Part shown: positions 58,201-64,000 of the stretch, one piece after another
Layout: every line of letters starts with the position of its first letter
Position numbering within the stretch: the first letter of the stretch is position 1
From: Oscheius dolichura
Taxonomy: Eukaryota; Nematoda; Chromadorea; Rhabditida; Rhabditidae
Direction: 5' to 3'
Length of the DNA: 64,000 bases
Assembly (NCBI GenBank): GCA_932521035.1
Contig: OW051492.1
Coordinates: 6,882,001 to 6,946,000 of the forward strand
Made by a program: the position numbers and the translations under genes
The notes under the pieces: generated by a model
Database searches by the model: none
The model's input: only the letters and a program-made list of their open reading frames with translations
What the model was told of the DNA's origin: nothing

Positions 58201-59286
58201 CTTCATTTTTCATCTGCTGTATTTTATATATCTAATCATAAATACTTACTTACCGCAAACTCATCCTCGTCAATAAGCTTTTTCGGTGTCCGTGGCTTTG
58301 GCCCTGGTTTCTTTCCTTTCTGTTTAGATGGAGGTGTTTTCTCCTTAGAAAATGTATTAGTGAGTGCATGACATACTCGAAATTCTTTGTTGCCAGTAGA
58401 CGTCTTCTTTGTGGGGCTATTCACTTTCCTTGTTCCTTCTGAAGTTTTTGAGAAACCACCGCTGCTGAAGAAATCTTCTGCGCTAACCTTTTTTATGTCA
58501 GATGGGGCCACTAAAGATGTATATGAACTGAAGACAAATGCTGTATACCTCGAGTTTTAGTCTCTGGATTTTTCTTCCCTGCAACAAGCGTTAATTTCTT
58601 TTGCCCAGCAGGTATACTTTTCTTGGTTTTGGTGATAGGCTCTTCATCACTATCAGATATGCTCTACATGTTCAGTATACCGGCAAATAACCGAAAACTA
58701 CATACCAGCACAGAATCATCCGAAGAAACAGTTTTTTTGTGCGCTTGGGGTTTATATTTTTTCGGTGAAAGTGATGATTCACTTCCGCTTGAAATCCTGA
58801 GCTTATTTTTGCGGGTGTTCCTCGGTATATCTGGTGATGTTGGTTTCAGTAACTTAGCTTTGGGTTGACTATTATGTTCTTCTTCCGAATCTTAAAAGAC
58901 GAATAATATGTTTATAAAAGAAAAGAAAGTATAGACAAATAATACCTGACTCAATAATAACTGGTTTTCGTTTAGCAGCTTTCATAGTGGCCTTTTTAAC
59001 TGATTTAGGTAACGGGGATTCACCGTCAGCTAAACATATATTAAAAACCACTTCTATATATACTCACATTCACTGAATTCATCCAACGTAATTTGCTTGT
59101 CGACTTTCGTCACTTTCGGAGATCTTTTTTTGGAAACAGGTGTTTGGTTTACAGAAGGACTTGCGGTAGAGGAATTCCTGATAGCAGAAAGTGCACTACC
59201 TCGTCCTCTGTTCGGATCACCAAAGAATTTACGAATATCACTCTAAACAATACTATAAGGATCATAATGCCATATCAGCATACCAT
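55258..59286 (-). CDS. RFC1: RFC1, large subunit of replication factor C
   Basis: The first exon contributes only ATG (complement 59284-59286); a 41-nt intron then gives SDIRKFFGDPNRGRGSALSA, the family's MDIRKFFG start. A long Lys/Ser/Pro-rich region follows (57540-59000). The AAA+ core has YELPWVDKYKPKALNQLVGQ, Walker A SGTPGVGKTT, EMNASDVRNKKQL, HHVLIMDEVDGINGREDRAG and IIKETKIPIICICNDR. The C-terminal RFC1 domain continues to 55330. The tail is an unusual Gly-Arg repeat (GSRGRGGGRGTRGTRGRG), ending GKK-stop. I did not see the BRCT domain of vertebrate RFC1. It loads PCNA. EME1 lies 173 nt upstream on the same strand. Confidence 0.93.
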
Positions 59287-59459
59287 TGCCCAACAATTTT
59301 GATGCTTCCTGTAAAATAAAAAGATTGAGTATTACTTTTCTATATCAATAGTTATCTGATTGCAAACAAAATGCTAAACACCGTTTCAAAAAGGTTAAAA
59401 TTTATGCATAAACAAATACCGGTAACGAATCACACACGTAAAAAAAGTTAAATTACATT
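59287..59459 (-). promoter_or_regulatory. intercistronic region EME1-RFC1 with trans-splice acceptor
   Basis: 173 nt between the EME1 stop and the RFC1 ATG. On the minus strand it ends CTTTTTATTTTACAG (AG at 59309-59310), 22 nt before the ATG. No exon donor pairs with it. It fits an operon-internal trans-splice site. Confidence 0.5.
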
Positions 59460-60915
59460 TTAGTCGATAACAGGATTGCCTGTAGTGTCAGTTAACATAA
59501 CAAAAACACGATGAGCCATTGCTGGACCCAGTCGACGTCCATTCTCACAAATTAAATTAGACAGTTCTTTAGTAACCACGTCATAGCCTCTCTAAATAAA
59601 ATAGAATGAAATACTCGTACCATCCTCTAACCGATCGGAAATCTAGGATGGCTTTTAGTGGATCAGGAATATGTCGAATAATAGCACGGCGCTGTGCGCC
59701 TCCTAGACGTTCTAAAGCAGTAAGCATCTTATCCCACCAATCTTTTACGATTTCATCATGTGTTCCGCCCACTATTCCCTGTAAAAAGTAATAAGTAATA
59801 ATAAAAAGTAAAAAAACCAACTAACTTTTGGCATGTCGACAATAAGCTTATCCGGTCTCGATGAAGCTTTTTTAGCCAGTGCACGCACAGTCTGAGCAAG
59901 AAAAAGAGCCAAATCGCCAGAATTAGTAAAAAATTCGATATGAGTGTGATTTTCATCAAACAAGGCTAAAGAAACCTCCATAATCTAGAAGCGGAGATTG
60001 TTCATTAGAAAAAAAGAAATTACTTTTCGAGGAGGAAGTTTGTGTTCACCAAAGCAAATAATAATCAGCTGAGAATTCGGAATAGCATAGGAAGTTTGTT
60101 GCAGAATGACGAAGTCATTCAAGGTTTTGGAGAGAACAAGTTCACGGAAAGCGTCCGCTTCAACAAGAACCCCAAAAATATGTTGCAGACACTGATATTT
60201 GGTTAAAAAGTAGTGGTTTTACTAACTGTGTATTCTAATTTGTCAATTGAGTTATCCACTTCCATTACTTCTATTTGTTTACGTTGAAAATGAACACGCA
60301 CATCCAAGGAATCATCGAACACTAACTGTTCTATCAAATTTCTTTCAGCAAAAACCGTCCTTACAGCAGCTTCTAGCCCTTCTAAACCACTGTTTTCTCA
60401 GAAAGACTTTGATACCTCACGTAGTTTTTTAAATTCTTTCCCCACGTGACAGTATGTATACTGTTCTGACTTCGACTTATTGGCGCTAACAGCTTCTCTT
60501 TCTATCTTGCGCCGTTTCTTCTCGTTCTAAATTGAGATTAGCCGAAACAAGCAATAAATACCTCTTTTGTACATTTTAATTCCTCTCGCTGTCTCTTCTT
60601 CTCAGCCTGCTCCTGAGCTTTTCGAAGTTTTTCCTGTGCTACAACTAAAGGATCTTTTCGAACCCTCTTCTTAACTTGTACTTCAACGCTTTCTTCTTCG
60701 GTAACAGTGATTTTTGTGCTTCTGCGTTCTATTACACATGAACGGTTTAAATAAAACTTACTTCCATATTTTGGAGAAAGGCTAATATCTGAAAGCTCGT
60801 CTATGCTTGACACCTTTTCCGTTATATCTCCAATGATTTCGACATTGTCTATGCTTGACTTCTTCTCCAATATCTTCACCTCCTCAATAATTTCAATGTC
60901 ATCATCGTCATCCAT
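59460..60915 (-). CDS. EME1: EME1, non-catalytic partner of the MUS81 structure-specific endonuclease
   Basis: An acidic start MDDDDDIEIIEEVKILEKKS, a basic coiled stretch (LVVAQEKLRKAQEQAEKKRQ, EKKRRKIEREAVSANKS) and the ERCC4-like region (MEVSLALFDENHTHIEFFTN, FLAQTVRALAKKASSRPDKL) lead to the C-terminal helix-hairpin-helix (LTALERLGGAQRRAIIRHIP, ELSNLICENGRRLGPAMAHR), ending TDTTGNPVID-stop. The arrangement and the GRRLGPxxAHRV end match EME1/Mms4. No ERKxxxD nuclease motif is seen, as expected for the partner subunit. MUS81-EME1 cuts branched replication and recombination intermediates. GTTTTAG lies 3 nt before the ATG. Confidence 0.8.
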
Positions 60916-61498
60916 TTCCTAAAACACTACCAACATATATATCAACGTATAATGAGGCCTGTCACGTGAAAACAACAAGCAAACATATTTTGAAACCTCC
61001 CCGAACCTTATTTACCGCCTTCACGGTTGTTTTGGGACGCAGTGTCGAGACATTTTGAGTTCCACGTGACCCGTTACTGTATATTTTTGCATTTGCCCTT
61101 TTTGTATACATTTTTTTGTATTCTGTTGATCGTAGCTCTGTTTCATTTGTCAGAAGTAGTCAATAGACTGTTTCAGTCAATAACTAATATGCTGAGCGCA
61201 CATCTCTTTGCGCTCTTCTGTGGTAAAACTATACTTTTTGGAAAATGGTTCACATTTTGAAATTACAATTTGTACAGTTGATCGAGTTGTCTACACCACT
61301 GGTCTAAATTCTTACACATATTCGGGAGTCTGTGTCTGTTCCCGCTTCAAATTCCTACTTTTTATAGAAGTGACACGTGGCATAGCCATGTCATCGTCAT
61401 GTTGTACAATTGTATGGAATAACTCTTTTTTTCTGATAGATCGTATCTACAGCATACAAATATTTCTTTTTTAGCCTTCAGAGTATTATTGATGTCGG
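60916..61498. promoter_or_regulatory. divergent promoter region, EME1 / syntaxin 5
   Basis: 583 nt between opposite starts, AT-rich with chance frames only. TTTCTTTTTTAG at about 61473 precedes the syntaxin ATG by about 25 nt. Confidence 0.35.
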
Positions 61499-63246
61499 AT
61501 GTCGGATTCGTTAATTAGATCGCGCCGAAAACTTACAGAAGATTGTTCGAATACTGAAGTTGTTTTTGAGGACCACGACCTCAAAAAAAGTCAGGCATTA
61601 ATCTCAACACACTCCCAAGGCTATAAATATAACCCACTAAGCACCGTATTTGGAGCCTCTCCTGCTCAGCTTTGGAATTCAGCTCAAGTAAGTTTATATT
61701 TTATTAATTAGTGAAAATACTCGATGCAGTGTCATCGAAATGCGATATATTTGCACAGATGAGAGAATGTGTCCGCTTCCCTAATCTCCGGGCTAAATCT
61801 CACCGTTTCAGGAGGCGTTTTCATCGATTCCACCGTCCGTCCAGTATTTCCAAACCCAAACAGGTGTATAATTATGTTTATTTGCTTGTCAACTATAGCA
61901 TGCCATACGCAATCATTTTTCTTACCATTTATACTAATATTTTCAGGGGCTGAAGAACCTACTGTAGAAGTCGAATTTCCGAAACTTGCGATTTTTGGTG
62001 ACCGAGTGGATTTCCTAGCATTCACAATGCCTACTCGTGATAGAACGAATGAATTTCGTACCACAGCAAAATCGTTTCAGGTACTAGTTCTTTCGCATAA
62101 AATTACTCGTTATATTTTTAGATGAAAATTCAAGCAAATGGTCATCGTCCGCCCGATAAAAAGGAGGTTATTGTGGAATCTGTTCAATTTAATCAGTTAG
62201 CCAGGTTTTTCTTTGTCTAAAACTGGTTAACCGCGTTTTGTAGAAGAATTGGACGAGATCTTAGTCAAACTTGTGCAAAAATGGAAAAACTGGCTGAAAT
62301 GGCTAAAAAGAAAAGTTTGTTGAATGAACGCTCAGAAATGGACCATTTATCGCAAGTTGTAAAAGAGGTTAGTTCATTTTCATTAGGAGACCCATAGACA
62401 TAGGATATCACTGCTCTCAACAAACAAATTGCCACATTAAATGAATTTTCACGTCGAAGAAAAGGTGGTAAATCTCAAGGAAACGTTCATAGGTTAGTTC
62501 ACAATTTCTAAACAAATATTTTTGCAGTGAAAACGTAGTAGTTGGGTTACAATCAAAGCTTGCTACCGTCAGCCAAGATTTCAAGACAGTTTTGGAAATA
62601 GGAACAGAGGTATTTGTGCGTTAACTTTATTAAAATATCTTGCAGAACTTAAAAGCCCAAAAAACTCGTCGTGAAAAATTCTCACATTCCAATGCTTTGC
62701 CTATGTCACTGCCGTCCTCATCCAGCACACCAAATGGTATGCGTAATATATTCTAGGCATTTTTATTCTTTCAGTGCGATCTCGCCTTCTTGCCGATGAA
62801 TATGAACAAGGAAATGGTAGCGTTGCGTTAGATATGGGTGCTGTAGAGCAATACACAACCCAACAACAAGTATTATTCTTTTAAAAAGTAATTACGCGAT
62901 TTAGGTTTTTCGTAATCAAAACAATGAATATGTCCAAGCGAGATCAAATGCTATGGAGAGAATTGAAGGCTCTATACATGAACTCGGTCAAATATTTTCT
63001 CAATTAGCCAGTTTAGTGAGTGAACAAGGTGAAATGATCACGAGGTTAGTTTTTTGCAGGTTTCATATTAAAGTTTTATATTTTAGAATAGATTCCAATG
63101 TTGATGACGCTACAGTGAATATTGATGCTGCACATACCGAGCTTGTTCGTTATTTTGCCAATATTAGCAGAAACCGCTGGCTAATAATTAAAGTACTGGG
63201 TACATTGATGGTTTTCTTCGTAATTTTTGTCGTTTTCTTAACTTAA
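61499..63246 (+). CDS. STX5: syntaxin 5 (Qa-SNARE, ER-Golgi)
   Basis: MSDSLIRSRRKLTEDCSNTE begins a long divergent N-terminus. Then TMPTRDRTNEFRTTAKSFQ, ARRIGRDLSQTCAKMEKLAE, MAKKKSLLNE, DITALNKQIATLNEF and NVVVGLQSKLATVSQDFKTV-LEIGTENLKAQKTRREKFS form the Habc/linker order of STX5/Sed5. The SNARE motif NAMERIEGSIHELGQIFSQL, VSEQGEMITRIDSNVDDATV and the membrane anchor LGTLMVFFVIFVVFLT complete it (TAA at 63244-63246). The central Gln of the zero layer (VSEQGE region) is present. It drives fusion of ER-derived and retrograde Golgi vesicles. The ATG 7 nt upstream (61492) reads straight to a stop, which fixes 61499. Confidence 0.93.
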
Positions 63247-63551
63247 CTTCATATCTACATTTTTTTTTGTATTTAAATGTGAATATGTTCCGGTTACTAG
63301 TTTGTTTTTGTGTAGAATGGCTGTGATTTAAAATTGGAGACGGATAAGTTTTTGTACCAATAGTCTACATAAATTAATTTTTATCTTCATTATTGTACTC
63401 TAACAAGAGAAAGTAAAATCTATGATGGACACGGGGTTTTCAATATTATACTGATGTGAAGGCAGAGAGGTAGTTTGGACACTAGTGGGGGCAACAAGAA
63501 ACCGAGAGCATTGACTTAGATTTTGTGCTCGAAGGATCCTTTTGAGCTGAT

Positions 63552-64000
63552 TTAGAGATCGGTGATACGGGTCTTGGCCCAATGAAGATGACACGTCCGA
63601 CAGAGGAGGTGGCCCTCCCGGGGATAGCACTTCTGTTCCTCGTCAAAGACCAGGTTACATCCCTAAGTTGATAGTATAGAGGTTCTAGTTATAAGTTCCT
63701 ACCTCGCAGACGTAGCATTCCATATGATAACTTTTATTGGAAGTGACGATTCGGGTAGTCTCGCCCGTCTCGGGATTAGGTGTGATGGGACACTTGCACG
63801 TGGCACATCGAGGAGCATACCGATTATGGTAGCACGGGAGACAGAACGGCTGAAATGGACATGAGGAGAGTGGGAGGGGTCACTCACTTGGTTCTCTTTA
63901 TCGGCAGAGAAGGGCACTCCGTCGAGTTCGGAGTAGCAGTCGGTACAACGGAAGCAGCGAGGGTGGAAGTGGCGGCTGAGGGTGGAGAGGACCGTCTCCT
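63552..64000 (-). CDS. LIM-domain protein of zyxin/Ajuba type, C-terminal part
   Basis: Cut by the window edge. Reading on the minus strand: ETVLSTLSRHFHPRCFRCTD, CYSELDGVPFSADKENQ, an intron, PFCLPCYHNRYAPRCATCKC, PITPNPETGETTRIVTSN, KSYHMECYVCE, an intron, GCNLVFDEEQKCYPREGHLL-CRTCH and KTRITDL-stop. These are parts of the last two LIM zinc fingers. ELDGVPFSAD..N, Y...APRCATC and CYP..GHLLC.(T)CH follow the Ajuba/LIMD1/WTIP and zyxin C-termini, which link adhesion sites and Hippo signalling. All visible Cys/His ligands are kept. GC-rich codons mark another compositional switch at about 63.5 kb. Confidence 0.8.

Overview
The window is eukaryotic and almost certainly from a nematode. Introns are tiny (about 20-110 nt, mostly 30-50) with GT..AG borders. 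Many start codons lie a few bases behind a polypyrimidine-AG with no partner donor upstream, the signature of spliced-leader trans-splicing. Same-strand genes sit 120-260 nt apart as in nematode operons, and a seven-helix receptor of the nematode Str/Srh chemosensory type is present. I cannot place the clade. Names rest on recognising conserved motifs by eye; exon joins were worked out by hand, so borders inside long genes are approximate.

Layout, left to right. 0-9 kb: WDR4 (tRNA m7G methyltransferase subunit, +), SSRP1 (FACT, -), RNPS1 (+) and POLA2 (DNA polymerase alpha B subunit, -), with a dispersed repeat in the SSRP1/RNPS1 divergent promoter. 9.5-10.8 kb: a GC-rich GSK3-like kinase (+). 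11.4-21.0 kb, all -: SETD1/SET-2 H3K4 methyltransferase, MMAB cobalamin adenosyltransferase and NAE1, the last two spaced like operon partners. 21.2-23.0 kb: two unassigned + genes, one a small single-pass membrane protein with a repeat in an intron. 23.2-31.2 kb: GNPDA, NAA35 (-), a SKP1-related protein (+), GDP-L-fucose synthase and UBE2L3 (-). 31.8-35.2 kb: HELQ helicase (+). 35.5-47.7 kb is a strongly GC-rich block: a secreted Ig/FN3 protein carrying a fold-back transposon in an intron, a membrane protein, a gene that reads as malectin-saposin-ISXO2 transposase, an in-frame-length tandem duplication and a chemoreceptor. 48.7-50.9 kb: a winged-helix plus nucleoside-phosphorylase-fold protein (+). 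51.3-55.1 kb: WDR11 (+, GC-rich). 55.3-60.9 kb: RFC1 and EME1 (-, tandem). 61.5-63.2 kb: syntaxin 5 (+). 63.6 kb to the end: the C-terminal part of a zyxin/Ajuba-type LIM protein (-).

DNA replication, repair and chromatin genes are over-represented (SSRP1, POLA2, SETD1, HELQ, RFC1, EME1), but only MMAB-NAE1 and EME1-RFC1 look co-transcribed. The most unusual items are the malectin/saposin/transposase reading frame, the abrupt AT-rich/GC-rich mosaic, the TTAA-flanked fold-back element whose edge supplies a splice acceptor, and the winged-helix nucleosidase protein.
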